Counted from the stretch's first letter, positions 49,465 to 57,758 are shown. The stretch is 64,000 bases of DNA from Bacteroidota bacterium (GCA_023387375.1 JAEWIE010000041.1:86542-150541); one strand, 5' to 3'. A program made the numbers and translations. Notes: generated by a model from the letters alone, not told the origin.

Positions 49465-50838
49465 CTATTTAAGAGGTGAGAGTACGTCGTACAAGGCTTG
49501 ACTAATATTTCCTCCTTGGTAGTTGTTTAGAATGATCGCAAACACATACTCTTTTCCACTTGCACTGCGATGATATCCCGCAAAGGATTTTGTATTTTTC
49601 ATCGTTCCGCTTTTCATTTTCATTCCGTTTCCTTGCACCGGAAACCCTTTGTAGAAAGCATCGAACCAACCTTGTTTTTTACTCCATAAAAGCGCTTTTA
49701 CTTCCGCCTCTGCGGAGACATAATTTTGAGGAGACAATCCGCTTCCGTCTGCGAAATTGATCATTCGAGAATTAATCCCTTTGCTTTTCCAAAAGTCCTT
49801 CATAAAGCCGATTCCACCCTCGAAAGAATCAAAACTCGTTTTTTCTTTCGCCAGGGTTTTTACGAGAGCCTCGCCATACAGGTTCACACTCTTTCTCATA
49901 AAATAATAAACGACTTCTTCTAAGGAAGGAGATTTATATTCTAGAAGCAAAGTTCCTCTCGGAACTCTTGGTTTTTTTCCTGTTTCAATCCTCTCAAGGG
50001 AAGAGGTTCTAATTTTGCCATCGAGTTCAATTCCAGCTTTTTTAAGCGATTCTTGTAGCTCCACTCCTAACTGCAAAGGAGGATTTGGAATCACGCCCGA
50101 CACCGTCATCGATTTGTTCGGCAAGGTTCCATTGATATAGGCCACATTTGAAAAAGGAGCTGTAAACACTAGGCTTTGGTCTGAACTTCCTCCTGCTTTC
50201 AAATCGTTTACCCACTTTACCCCCTGAAGATCTATATTGAACCCTCGAATCTCTTTCCCCGACGTGCGCATGTCAAATTGATTTTCTCTCCAATTGACAC
50301 CAAAAACACCAGCGCCATAATAATTGCCTAAATCATTCCATGGCCAACCACCAGGTATGGTTTGAAAATCAAAATGGGAATCGTCAATCCAAAGATCACC
50401 AGACACTTTCTTAATTCCCTTTTCAAGAAGTGCTCCAACCACCGCTTTTTCAAAATCTTCAGGCTTATGGCCTGAATATCGCCAACTGCCGAGTGTGGGA
50501 TCTCCATTGGAAAACACATATAAACTTCCGTTTAAAACATCATTGGAAATTTGCCCATCATAGGACAAAGTCGTTTTCCATTTAAAATCAGTTCCAAGAG
50601 ACTCTAAAGCAGCCCCAGCCGTAAAAATCTTTTGGGTGGAGGCACTAGAAAGCCCTTTTCTACCTCCGTTTTCATAGACCAAATTTCCATTTGCGTCTGC
50701 CACGTAAAAAGATAAATTTGCCGCGTACGCAGACGAAGAATTCAAAAGCGATTGTACTTGCTTTTCTAAACGCTCTGCGGTGGACTGAGCAGAAGCAAGA
50801 ACACTAATAAAAACAAAAAGAAGGGCACTATATTTCAT
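49465..50838 (-). CDS. dacB: D-alanyl-D-alanine carboxypeptidase/endopeptidase, second PBP4 paralogue
   Basis: A 457-residue secreted PBP4-type protein with a signal peptide (about 1-17, VLASAQ). The serine motif is Ser67-Thr-Gln-Lys70 in SSASTQKIFTAGAALESLG. The second motif is SVN (in MRKSVNLYGEALVK) instead of SDN, and the third is KSG (in MKSGTMKNTKSFAGY) instead of KTG. The substitutions are conservative, so it is probably active. The paralogue at 16065-17528 keeps the textbook motifs. Two PBP4 genes suggest division of labour in peptidoglycan trimming. Confidence 0.93.
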   Translation of the reverse strand: MKYSALLFVFISVLASAQSTAERLEKQVQSLLNSSSAYAANLSFYVADANGNLVYENGGRKGLSSASTQKIFTAGAALESLGTDFKWKTTLSYDGQISNDVLNGSLYVFSNGDPTLGSWRYSGHKPEDFEKAVVGALLEKGIKKVSGDLWIDDSHFDFQTIPGGWPWNDLGNYYGAGVFGVNWRENQFDMRTSGKEIRGFNIDLQGVKWVNDLKAGGSSDQSLVFTAPFSNVAYINGTLPNKSMTVSGVIPNPPLQLGVELQESLKKAGIELDGKIRTSSLERIETGKKPRVPRGTLLLEYKSPSLEEVVYYFMRKSVNLYGEALVKTLAKEKTSFDSFEGGIGFMKDFWKSKGINSRMINFADGSGLSPQNYVSAEAEVKALLWSKKQGWFDAFYKGFPVQGNGMKMKSGTMKNTKSFAGYHRSASGKEYVFAIILNNYQGGNISQALYDVLSPLK

Positions 50839-51038
50839 ATTTAAATTTTATAAATCGACGCACTCAAAGTACCGTAAAAATTCTATTTACTTTTTCAAAA
50901 ACAAAAGAAAATCGTTTCCACAATCTCATTCTGCGACGAGGAATTAGACTTTAAAAGTACAGAATTTAGTTAAATACTTCTCTACTATTTTTAAGTAACC
51001 TCAAAATCCAGAAAGCAAAAAACGAGAATCTCTTTCTC

Positions 51039-51069
51039 TTTGTACTCTTGAAAACTAGCGTTATCTTTG
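51039..51069 (+). promoter_or_regulatory. Strong promoter for the AAA ATPase gene
   Basis: TTTG (51039-51042), exactly 19 bases and TATCTTTG (51062-51069) fit the Bacteroidota consensus at both boxes. The ATG is at 51088, giving a leader of about 12-15 bases. Confidence 0.75.
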
Positions 51070-51087
51070 CATTAGACCCCTCTTAAA

Positions 51088-51795
51088 ATGAACCTATTCG
51101 ATTTAATTTTAGCCCCAGAGCAAGGCATAAGTCTTGAACACATGCAATTAGAGGCCGCACAAAAAGAGGCAATTGAGCAGCTGTTAAAAGAACAAAAATT
51201 TACCCAGCAACTGAGCCAATACGGACTTGAAACAAACAATAAGATTCTGTTTACGGGTCCTTCCGGTCTAGGAAAGACCATGGCTGCCAAAGCCATTGCA
51301 CATGCACTTTCGCGACCACTGTTAATTTTAAACTTAAGCAATCTCGTGAGTCCACGTATCGGAGAGACGGCTCAAAATCTAAAACAAATCTTTGACAAAG
51401 CCTCGAGAGACAAAGCAATTCTATTTTTAGATGAATTTGACCACATTGGAAAAGCCAGGTCATTAGAAGATAAGGAAGTAGGTGAAATGCGAAGGTTGGT
51501 GAATTCCTTAATCCAACTCATTGATTACTTCCCGCAAAAAGCCATTTTAATTGCAGCGACCAATCATCCGGAGGTGGTAGACACCGCTATTTTAAGAAGG
51601 TTCCAAGTCCATATTTCTTTTCATATGCCTTCTAAGGAGCAATTAGATCTGTATTATGAGCAGCTTTTAGAGAAATTTCCTTTTGATCTCACTCAGATAG
51701 ATCGCCAGTATGACATTTCCTATGCAAAGGCAAAAGACTTATGCCTAACCCAGGTCAAAAAGAATTTAATAGCGAAATTAGAATCGGAAGTTTAA
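51088..51795 (+). CDS. Small AAA family ATPase
   Basis: A 235-residue single-domain AAA+ protein. A short helical N-terminus (about 1-48) precedes Walker A GPSGLGKT (57-64), Walker B ILFLDEFDHIG (Asp115-Glu116), sensor 1 ILIAATNHPEVVD and the arginine finger AILRRF, then a small helical lid. It resembles spastin/katanin-type bacterial AAA proteins with no substrate domain of its own. It stands alone behind a strong promoter, and its last four bases overlap the convergent methylase gene. The partner and substrate are unknown. Confidence 0.88.
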   Translation: MNLFDLILAPEQGISLEHMQLEAAQKEAIEQLLKEQKFTQQLSQYGLETNNKILFTGPSGLGKTMAAKAIAHALSRPLLILNLSNLVSPRIGETAQNLKQIFDKASRDKAILFLDEFDHIGKARSLEDKEVGEMRRLVNSLIQLIDYFPQKAILIAATNHPEVVDTAILRRFQVHISFHMPSKEQLDLYYEQLLEKFPFDLTQIDRQYDISYAKAKDLCLTQVKKNLIAKLESEV

Positions 51796-52490
51796 CGTCC
51801 CATCACAAAGACGCTCGGAATCTTGTGTAGGTCCGTCTTTTTCTTTTTCCACTCGGCTATTTTTAAAGTGAGGATAAATTCCTCCGTAGGATGCCCAATG
51901 TTGGAGGCGACACACAGCTTTTGATGAGGCGATAAGGTTTTGCAAAGATCCTCAAGAAGTGCATTATTGCGGTAAGGAGTTTCCATAAAAATTTGACTTC
52001 CTCCCGTTTTGTGTACGTTTTGCTCTAATTGCAAAATCTTATGTCTTCTTTCTGATTTGTCAATGGGCAAATATCCATTAAAAGTAAACTGCTGACCATT
52101 AAATCCACTTGCAATCAACGCTAGAATCATGGAAGAAGGTCCATTAATAGGGATCACTTTCACCCCATTTTCATGGCACCATGAAACAAGAATATTACCT
52201 GGATCTGCTAGACAGGGAAGACCCGCTTCTGACAAGAGTCCACAATCCTTCCCCTCTTTCAACCAATCGAGCCCTTCGCCTAATTCCTCTGTCTTCGTGT
52301 ACTTATTAAGAAGAATTAATTTAAGATCACTTTGCTTTTTCTCAGGACAAAAGAATTTAATGACACGACGAGCCGTTTTCTCATTCTCTACAAAATAGCA
52401 ATCTATCTTTGAGATATACTCAGAGATCACCGGTGCAAAATGGCTGGTCGGGGTAAGTTCGCTAAGGTAAGCAGGTAAAAGTATAAGCAT
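51792..52490 (-). CDS. YraL-type SAM-dependent methylase (RsmI relative)
   Basis: A 232-residue tetrapyrrole-methylase-fold protein related to RsmI, the 16S rRNA C1402 2'-O-methyltransferase. The family core is present: GLLSEAGLPCLADPGNILV, VIPINGPSSMILALIASGF and FMETPYRNNALLEDL. The usual glycine-rich N-terminal strand (PTPIGNLEDI type) is replaced by LPAYLSELTPTSHFAP, so the substrate or SAM site at this end differs. It is coded five bases after the phosphatase gene, in a dnaA-ptp-methylase order. The target is unknown. Confidence 0.87.
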   Translation of the reverse strand: MLILLPAYLSELTPTSHFAPVISEYISKIDCYFVENEKTARRVIKFFCPEKKQSDLKLILLNKYTKTEELGEGLDWLKEGKDCGLLSEAGLPCLADPGNILVSWCHENGVKVIPINGPSSMILALIASGFNGQQFTFNGYLPIDKSERRHKILQLEQNVHKTGGSQIFMETPYRNNALLEDLCKTLSPHQKLCVASNIGHPTEEFILTLKIAEWKKKKTDLHKIPSVFVMGR

Positions 52491-52495
52491 ATCCT

Positions 52496-52939
52496 TTATT
52501 CAATGGTTCTTTTCAGTTCAGCGGCAAGCCCGCTAAGTGCTTTGTCAAGTAGATCATAGACCTGTTCAAATCCTTCTTGTTCACCAAAGTAGGGGTCTGG
52601 CACTTCCCCCTGGTTCTCAAGAAGTAGTTGCAATTTCTCTTTCTGCGCTTTACTCGTAGCCAGAGGAAGAGCGTTTTCCAGATTCGATTTATCCATGCAA
52701 TAAATACGGTCGTACTCATTGAAAAGTTTCTCAGAAAAACCTTGCGCTCTATGCCCAGAAATATCGAGTCCTCTGTTTTTAGCCGTTTCAATCATACGCG
52801 GATCTGCTGGCTGCCCTTGGTGCAGAAAACTAGTGCCTGCACTAGCCACTTCAAAATTTGAGGGCAACTTAGATCGTAGTAAACCTTCGGCAAGAGGACT
52901 TCTACAAATATTGCCAAGGCATAGCATTAGAATTTTCAT
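52496..52939 (-). CDS. Low-molecular-weight protein tyrosine phosphatase
   Basis: A 147-residue cytoplasmic phosphatase. The P-loop is Cys7-LGNIC-Arg13-Ser (MLCLGNICRSPLAEGLL), and the general acid is Asp115 in VPDPYFGEQ. Size and motif order are standard. In other bacteria such enzymes act with tyrosine kinases in polysaccharide export, but none is adjacent. It lies between dnaA and the YraL-type methylase on the reverse strand. Confidence 0.94.
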   Translation of the reverse strand: MKILMLCLGNICRSPLAEGLLRSKLPSNFEVASAGTSFLHQGQPADPRMIETAKNRGLDISGHRAQGFSEKLFNEYDRIYCMDKSNLENALPLATSKAQKEKLQLLLENQGEVPDPYFGEQEGFEQVYDLLDKALSGLAAELKRTIE

Positions 52940-52977
52940 GTTCGTTTTATTTCACAATTAGAAGCGAATTTAAATAA

Positions 52978-53008
52978 AAAATGAAGAACCTAGGATCCTT
53001 CATTTTTA
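52978..53008 (-). terminator. Terminator after dnaA
   Basis: AAAAATGAAG (52978-52987) and CTTCATTTTT (52999-53008) are 10-base arms around an 11-base loop, with T/A tails. It lies 22 bases past the dnaA stop on the reverse strand. Confidence 0.75.
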
Positions 53009-53029
53009 TTTGCGCTTGCATCAGAGACT

Positions 53030-54478
53030 CTATTTTTTAATTTTCTCAGAAAGCTCCTTTACGTATTTTTTAATCTCTTTGTCAATTTTGGACGTATCCT
53101 TGATGGTCTCACATGCATACATGACCGTCGAGTGATCTTTTCCGCCCATCTCTTCTCCAATTTTAGAGAATGTATTTGAGGTGAGTTCTTTCGAAAAGTA
53201 CATCGCCAATTGTCTTGGAAGTGCAATGTCACGCTTTCTGGATTTAGAAAGCAACTGCTCTCGATTAATTCCAAAATACTCACAGACCACTTCTTGAATG
53301 TAAGGAATGTTGATTACCTTTTTCTGAGTAGAGGCGATTTTATTAATGGTATCTTTTAAAAGTTCAAGACTTAAATCGGATTTGTAAATCGTCGAATACG
53401 CAATTACGGAATTAATCACTCCAATTAATTCTCTTACGTTGGATTTCACTTCACCTGCGAGGTAATTCACCATATCGTCTGTTAAGACAATACCATCACG
53501 ACTTAATTTATCAACAATAATTTTTCGCCTCGTTTCAAAATCGGGAGACTTAATTTCTGCCGAAAGTCCCCATTTAAAGCGAGAAACAATCCGCTCTTGA
53601 ATATCTTGAATATCCACTGGCGCTTTGTCTGAGGTTAAAATAATCTGTTTCCCGTTTTGGTGTAGATAATCAAAAATATGGAAGAAACTATCTTGGGTGG
53701 CGGCTTTTCCTGAAAGGAACTGGATATCGTCAATGATTAATACATCCACCATCTGATAATAGTTCTGAAACTCCGTTTTATTCTGGGCTTTCGCTGCCGA
53801 TACAAATTGTTGAATGAATTTTTCAGAAGAGAGATACAAAACGACCTTATCTGAGAAATTTTGCTTCACTTCTAATCCAATGGCATGAGCCACGTGAGTC
53901 TTTCCAACCCCTACACCCCCGTGCAAAAACAAAGGGTTAAATGCGGTTCCACCAGGACGTTTCGCAATGGATTTGGCCACCGTCGATGCGAATTTATTGC
54001 TTTCACCTTCCACAAAGTTATCAAAAGACAAATGAGGAATTAGATTGGAATCAATGTTTACTTTTTGAATACCGGGTGCCACTCGAGGATTAATCAGAGT
54101 GGAGGTTTTAGGCATTGCCTGTTGAATCTTTGGCGCAGGAACCGAATTTCCTTTTACATTTTGTACGATGGGTTTTTCTTTTCCCGAAGGCTTATTTTCC
54201 ATCACAGAATACCAAAGCTTCACGCCTTTTCCAATATTCTTTCTCAGAGCAGCTGACAAAAGGGAAAGATAGGTATCCTCGATGTATTCTTTGTAAAAAT
54301 CACTAGGAACCAAAAGAGTTAGATTGTGGTTCACCAAAGAAAGAGGCTCTACTTTGTCGAACAGTAAGTCAAACGATCGTTCCAATTTTTTCAGATCGTC
54401 ATTATCTTCTGCTGCATTAAGATTGTCCCGCATGAATTGCAGACACTTTTCCCATATCAATGATAAATCTTGATCCAT
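53030..54478 (-). CDS. dnaA: Chromosomal replication initiator DnaA
   Basis: Opens the replication origin. The 482 residues comprise domain I (about 1-90, WEKCLQFMRDNL start), a linker, and the AAA+ domain with Walker A LHGGVGVGKTHVAHAIG (about 185). Walker B is VDVLIIDDIQFLSGK, and the segment SRFKWGLSAEIKSPDFETR follows. Domain IV has the DNA-binding signature GKDHSTVMYACETI. I saw no clear cluster of DnaA boxes in the flanking sequence, so oriC is probably not here. Order with the tyrosine phosphatase and methylase is typical of Flavobacteria. Confidence 0.97.
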   Translation of the reverse strand: MDQDLSLIWEKCLQFMRDNLNAAEDNDDLKKLERSFDLLFDKVEPLSLVNHNLTLLVPSDFYKEYIEDTYLSLLSAALRKNIGKGVKLWYSVMENKPSGKEKPIVQNVKGNSVPAPKIQQAMPKTSTLINPRVAPGIQKVNIDSNLIPHLSFDNFVEGESNKFASTVAKSIAKRPGGTAFNPLFLHGGVGVGKTHVAHAIGLEVKQNFSDKVVLYLSSEKFIQQFVSAAKAQNKTEFQNYYQMVDVLIIDDIQFLSGKAATQDSFFHIFDYLHQNGKQIILTSDKAPVDIQDIQERIVSRFKWGLSAEIKSPDFETRRKIIVDKLSRDGIVLTDDMVNYLAGEVKSNVRELIGVINSVIAYSTIYKSDLSLELLKDTINKIASTQKKVINIPYIQEVVCEYFGINREQLLSKSRKRDIALPRQLAMYFSKELTSNTFSKIGEEMGGKDHSTVMYACETIKDTSKIDKEIKKYVKELSEKIKK

Positions 54479-54539
54479 ATATTACACAAAAAATCGAGTT
54501 GAAAGTATATATTTGACTACTCAAAAGTAGAAAACAAAG

Positions 54540-54559
54540 ATGACAAAAAATATTGTCAT
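54540..54559. promoter_or_regulatory. 20-base palindrome upstream of dnaA
   Basis: ATGACAA (54540-54546) and TTGTCAT (54553-54559) are perfect 7-base arms around a 6-base centre in the dnaA/thioesterase intergenic region. A second dyad, CTACT-CAAA-AGTAG (54517-54530), overlaps a reverse-strand TACTTTTG -7 box (54529-54522). These are candidate operators for dnaA; the regulator is unknown. Confidence 0.45.
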
Positions 54560-54592
54560 AAAAAAACTTTATCAAACTTGATTATTAAAAAA

Positions 54593-54600
54593 TATATTTG
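54593..54600 (+). promoter_or_regulatory. -7 promoter box for the thioesterase gene
   Basis: TATATTTG matches TAnnTTTG and lies 24 bases before the ATG at 54625. No TTG stands at the normal -33 distance. Confidence 0.4.
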
Positions 54601-54624
54601 TATGTTTCTTTCTCATAAAAAGTT

Positions 54625-55038
54625 ATGATACACACAATCCACTCACATCGTGTTCGTTACGGCGAAACAGACCCCATGAAATACGTCTATTACGGCAACT
54701 ATGCATCCTTTCTGGAAGCGGCCCGAGTGGAGCAGTTACGGTCCATTGGAATTTCATACAATGAACTTGAAAACCAAGGAATTTGGCTACCTGTTTCCGA
54801 GTATAGGATGAAGTATATAAAGCCGGCTTTGTACGACCAAATTATAGACATCCATACCTATCTTAAAAAAAAACCAGGGGTAAGAATGCATTTCGAATAT
54901 GAAATTTACAACGAAAAGAAAGAATTACTTTCCACCGCAGAAGTAACGCTGTATTTTTTTGATGCCCAAACGCAGAAAATAACACGCTGTCCCGAATTCT
55001 TATCGGAATTAATTGAAAAAAACTGGAAAGAAGACTAA
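54625..55038 (+). CDS. Acyl-CoA thioesterase (YbgC/4HBT type)
   Basis: A 137-residue hot-dog-fold thioesterase. The catalytic motif is RYGETDPMKYVYYGNYASFLEAAR, with the Asp of the 4HBT/YbgC family (YxxTDxxGHV pattern; the usual His is replaced by Tyr here). The substrate is probably a short or branched acyl-CoA. It is divergent from dnaA, and pepE follows 37 bases later behind its own promoter. Confidence 0.9.
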   Translation: MIHTIHSHRVRYGETDPMKYVYYGNYASFLEAARVEQLRSIGISYNELENQGIWLPVSEYRMKYIKPALYDQIIDIHTYLKKKPGVRMHFEYEIYNEKKELLSTAEVTLYFFDAQTQKITRCPEFLSELIEKNWKED

Positions 55039-55043
55039 CTTTG
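55013..55043 (+). promoter_or_regulatory. Promoter of pepE embedded in the end of the thioesterase gene
   Basis: TTG (55013-55015), 20 bases and TAACTTTG (55036-55043) match the consensus. The -7 box begins on the stop codon of the upstream gene and precedes the pepE ATG at 55076 by 32 bases. Confidence 0.6.
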
Positions 55044-55075
55044 GGCCTCGAACTTATAAAAAAGACTTTAGCTAA

Positions 55076-55768
55076 ATGAATATCTTACTTGCCTCTACCT
55101 CTACTCTTTACGGGGGATCCTATTTGGATTATTTAACACAGGAAATAAAACTTTTGTTCCAAGGTGTGGACGAGGTTTTGTTTATTCCTTTTGCGCGTCC
55201 CTCTGGAATTTCTCACGAAGAGTACACACAAAAAGCAAGAACGTTCTTTGAGGCGATCGGAATTTCTGTAAAGGGACTCCATGAGTTCACAGACCAAAAA
55301 GCAGCCATCGAATCGGCAAAAGGTTATTTTACAGGAGGAGGAAATACCTTTCTTCTTGTCAAAACCTTGCAAGAAAACGATTTAATGGAAGTCTTAAAAA
55401 AGAACATCTTAAAACAAAAGCCTTATCTCGGTACAAGTGCAGGAAGCAACATTGGAGGACTTACGATGAGAACCACAAACGATATGCCGATTGTACAGCC
55501 TCCTAGTTTCGAGTGCCTAGGACTCGTTCCTTTCAATATAAATCCACATTACTTAGACCCAGATCCTACCTTAAAGCACAATGGCGAAACAAGGGAAACC
55601 CGAATTCTGGAGTTTTTAACGCAGAATGACACCAAAGTGATTGGCCTTCGAGAAGGAAACTGGATTCGAAGAATTGGAGCGCAAATCCATATTGGAGGAA
55701 GCCAATCCACTCGGATATTCGAGGTAGGCAAACCTCCTTATGAAGTGCCACCAGGCACACAACTTTAA
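55076..55768 (+). CDS. pepE: Dipeptidase E (alpha-aspartyl dipeptidase)
   Basis: A cytoplasmic S51 serine peptidase that splits alpha-Asp-X dipeptides. Its 230 residues match E. coli PepE: FIPFARPSGISHEEYT, GYFTGGGNTFLLVKTL, nucleophile Ser121 in LGTSAGSNIGG and His158 in NINPHYLDPDP. It is related in fold to cyanophycinase, encoded at 32897, but belongs to the PepE branch. The two are distinct: cphB sits in the cyanophycin cluster, and this one is alone. Confidence 0.93.
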   Translation: MNILLASTSTLYGGSYLDYLTQEIKLLFQGVDEVLFIPFARPSGISHEEYTQKARTFFEAIGISVKGLHEFTDQKAAIESAKGYFTGGGNTFLLVKTLQENDLMEVLKKNILKQKPYLGTSAGSNIGGLTMRTTNDMPIVQPPSFECLGLVPFNINPHYLDPDPTLKHNGETRETRILEFLTQNDTKVIGLREGNWIRRIGAQIHIGGSQSTRIFEVGKPPYEVPPGTQL

Positions 55769-55793
55769 AATCCTCAAACAAAGGTCTAGATTT

Positions 55794-55823
55794 TGCACTT
55801 GCTATTTCCAAATCGCAAGTGCA
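55794..55823 (+). other. Hairpin that covers the lipoprotein start codon
   Basis: TGCACTTGC (55794-55802) and GCAAGTGCA (55815-55823) are perfect 9-base arms with a 12-base loop. The last base of the right arm is the A of the ATG at 55823. No U-run follows, so a plain terminator is unlikely; it could hide the start codon in the mRNA. Confidence 0.5.
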
Positions 55824-56119
55824 TGAAAAACTATTTTATTCTCCTAACCCTCTCTGTACTCTTTTCACTTAGCGCATGCAAATCTAATAGATCTACTTCG
55901 AACATGGCACTAGTGGTCTCTGACTGCACAGGCGTCTATCTTCGTATGGATGGACTAGATTACCGCGTGTGCAACGCCGAATTGCTTAAAGATCAGAAAG
56001 GAGAGCGAGTCAAGGTTTCCTACAAGAAAATTAAATCTTGCAATGCAGATAAAAACAAAGTCGTTTGCATGATGTATCACAAAAACGAAGGGCTAATTCA
56101 AGTTAAGCTTCTTCCTTAA
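55823..56119 (+). CDS. Small cysteine-containing lipoprotein
   Basis: A 98-residue predicted lipoprotein: signal peptide MKNYFILLTLSVLFSLSACK with lipobox LSAC (Cys19). The mature part holds three further cysteines or more (SDCTGVYLRMDGLDYRVCN, SCNADKNKVVCMMY), so disulfides are likely. I start at the ATG at 55823; an earlier in-frame reading from 55793 would spoil the signal peptide. I do not recognise the family and give no function. It ends convergently with lgt. Confidence 0.75.
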   Translation: MKNYFILLTLSVLFSLSACKSNRSTSNMALVVSDCTGVYLRMDGLDYRVCNAELLKDQKGERVKVSYKKIKSCNADKNKVVCMMYHKNEGLIQVKLLP

Positions 56120-56129
56120 CCCTTTACTC

Positions 56130-57392
56130 TTAGTCTGGCTTTTCGTTTTCGGCCGGCGTCACAACAAATCGTTTCGAATAAATTATCGAGGCTACTCCAA
56201 TTAGAATAAAAGGAATCGACAGCACTTGTCCGGTGTTTAATCCCGCTATACTAATAAACTCATCACCCTGCGGCTCCTTAAGGAATTCGACAAAGAAACG
56301 AATGGACCATAGAACAATGAAAAACACACCGAAAAGAAAGCCTTGTTGGTACTTCTTAGCTGTATATCGGTAAATCAGCCACAAAAGGATGAAGAGCAGG
56401 AAATATCCCCCTGCCTCAATCAGCTGAGTGGGATAACGAGGCACAGTTGCCCCATACTCACTACTCATTTGAGGAAACAAAATCGCAAGTGGAGAAGTGG
56501 GTTCCACAGGTTTTCCGATAATTTCAGAATTGAAGAAGTTTCCGATTCGAACAAAAGTTCCTCCTAAAGCCACTACGATTCCGATTCGGTCGTAAACCCA
56601 CAGTGGATTTTTCTTAATGATCTTTAGAGAATAATAGAGAGTCGTAAGGATTAGAGCTATGGCAGCGCCATGGCTTGCTAGGCCTGCAAACCCCGTGAAT
56701 TTTAATTCAGGTTTGGTTTGGATAGGTAAAAATACACTCCAAAAATCCTGCTTGAAGAGTTCCGGTTGATAAAAAAACACGTGCCCAAGTCTCGCCCCTA
56801 AAATGGTTCCAATTAATGTCCATGTGAATAGAGGCTCCAAATACTTTTGGTTTACATTGTCAATCTTGAAGATTCGTCCCATAACCACATATCCAAGCCC
56901 AAAAGCGAGCACAAACATGAGACTATAATAATGAAGTGTAATGGGACCTAAATGAATTCCTGTGGAAGGATTCCATATTTTATATTCCGTTTCTAATTCT
57001 ACTTTATTAGACGGCGTAATTACTTCTGCTACAGATTTTGGTTTATAAAGGTAATTCCAATTCTCAGGCGAAACCATCGTTTCGGAAGAAATAGGCTTCC
57101 AATCTTTGTCTAGAATTTGAAAACCCGCACTGCGATACCCCTCGAAAACGCCAGAGGACGCATAAGAATTCACCACGGAGTTGAGGATCACTAAGACAGA
57201 GGAATTCGTATTGCTTAAAGGAAAATCAACAAACGCTTGAACATCTGTCGTGGAAAACACCTTTACCGGCACGACCCTTTCGTCTACTTTTAAATTCGCA
57301 TCTGAGAGTCCATCAGGATATGACTGCGCGGTTAATTGCGGACTAAAAGCCACAACCATTAAGATAAAGAAATGAAAAAATACAGATTTCAT
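56130..57392 (-). CDS. lgt: Prolipoprotein diacylglyceryl transferase with extra N-terminal domain
   Basis: Adds diacylglycerol to lipobox cysteines of prolipoproteins in the inner membrane. The Lgt core is in residues about 150-420: HYYSLMFVLAFGLGYVVMG, GARLGHVFFYQPE, SHGAAIAL and the signature RIGNFFNSEIIGKP. Ahead of it sits a signal peptide (about 1-22) plus about 125 residues of beta-rich, periplasm-like sequence, making 420 residues against the usual 260-300. I use the ATG at 57392; a TTG five codons earlier is possible. It is downstream of yidD on the same strand. Confidence 0.93.
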   Translation of the reverse strand: MKSVFFHFFILMVVAFSPQLTAQSYPDGLSDANLKVDERVVPVKVFSTTDVQAFVDFPLSNTNSSVLVILNSVVNSYASSGVFEGYRSAGFQILDKDWKPISSETMVSPENWNYLYKPKSVAEVITPSNKVELETEYKIWNPSTGIHLGPITLHYYSLMFVLAFGLGYVVMGRIFKIDNVNQKYLEPLFTWTLIGTILGARLGHVFFYQPELFKQDFWSVFLPIQTKPELKFTGFAGLASHGAAIALILTTLYYSLKIIKKNPLWVYDRIGIVVALGGTFVRIGNFFNSEIIGKPVEPTSPLAILFPQMSSEYGATVPRYPTQLIEAGGYFLLFILLWLIYRYTAKKYQQGFLFGVFFIVLWSIRFFVEFLKEPQGDEFISIAGLNTGQVLSIPFILIGVASIIYSKRFVVTPAENEKPD

Positions 57393-57422
57393 AGCAACTA
57401 TTTTCAAATTATGGCTAGGTTT

Positions 57423-57674
57423 TTAGCCCTTGTTTTTTTTAGCAGGCACGGGATCATATCCCTGCCCTCCCCACGGATGACAACTTAAAATTCTTTTTGT
57501 TCCCAAAAAGAGTCCATAAAACAGCCCATGTACTTTCAAAGCTTCTAACATATACTGCGAACAGGTCGGATGATAGCGACAATTACTCCCTAGCCAAGGG
57601 GAGATGGCCAGTTGATAAAAGCGTATTAATCCCACAAAAGGCAAGATCGCAAGGTATTTTATTTTTGATTTCAA
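57423..57674 (-). CDS. yidD: Membrane protein insertion efficiency factor YidD
   Basis: An 83-residue membrane-associated protein that aids YidC-dependent insertion. It has the conserved core LIRFYQLAISPWLGSNCRYHPTCSQYMLEAL and the ending RILSCHPWGGQGYDPVP, with the three conserved cysteines. Size and motif are standard. It lies 30 bases upstream of lgt on the reverse strand, so the two may be one unit for membrane and lipoprotein biogenesis. Confidence 0.96.
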   Translation of the reverse strand: MKSKIKYLAILPFVGLIRFYQLAISPWLGSNCRYHPTCSQYMLEALKVHGLFYGLFLGTKRILSCHPWGGQGYDPVPAKKNKG

Positions 57675-57712
57675 GTCCTTGCAAAAATAACAGAATAATT
57701 TTAAATTAAAGA

Positions 57713-57739
57713 TTGCAAAAGTCTTTATTATTACCTTTG
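57713..57739 (+). promoter_or_regulatory. Promoter of rarA
   Basis: TTG (57713-57715), 16 bases and TACCTTTG (57732-57739); the -7 box is perfect and the spacer slightly short. The TTG start codon of rarA is at 57759. Confidence 0.5.
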
Positions 57740-57758
57740 AACTAAAATTGACGAGATT

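Noticed and set aside
54479..54624. Possible oriC next to dnaA
   Set aside because: I found no cluster of TTATCCACA-like DnaA boxes or a clear AT-rich unwinding repeat; only two dyads are present.
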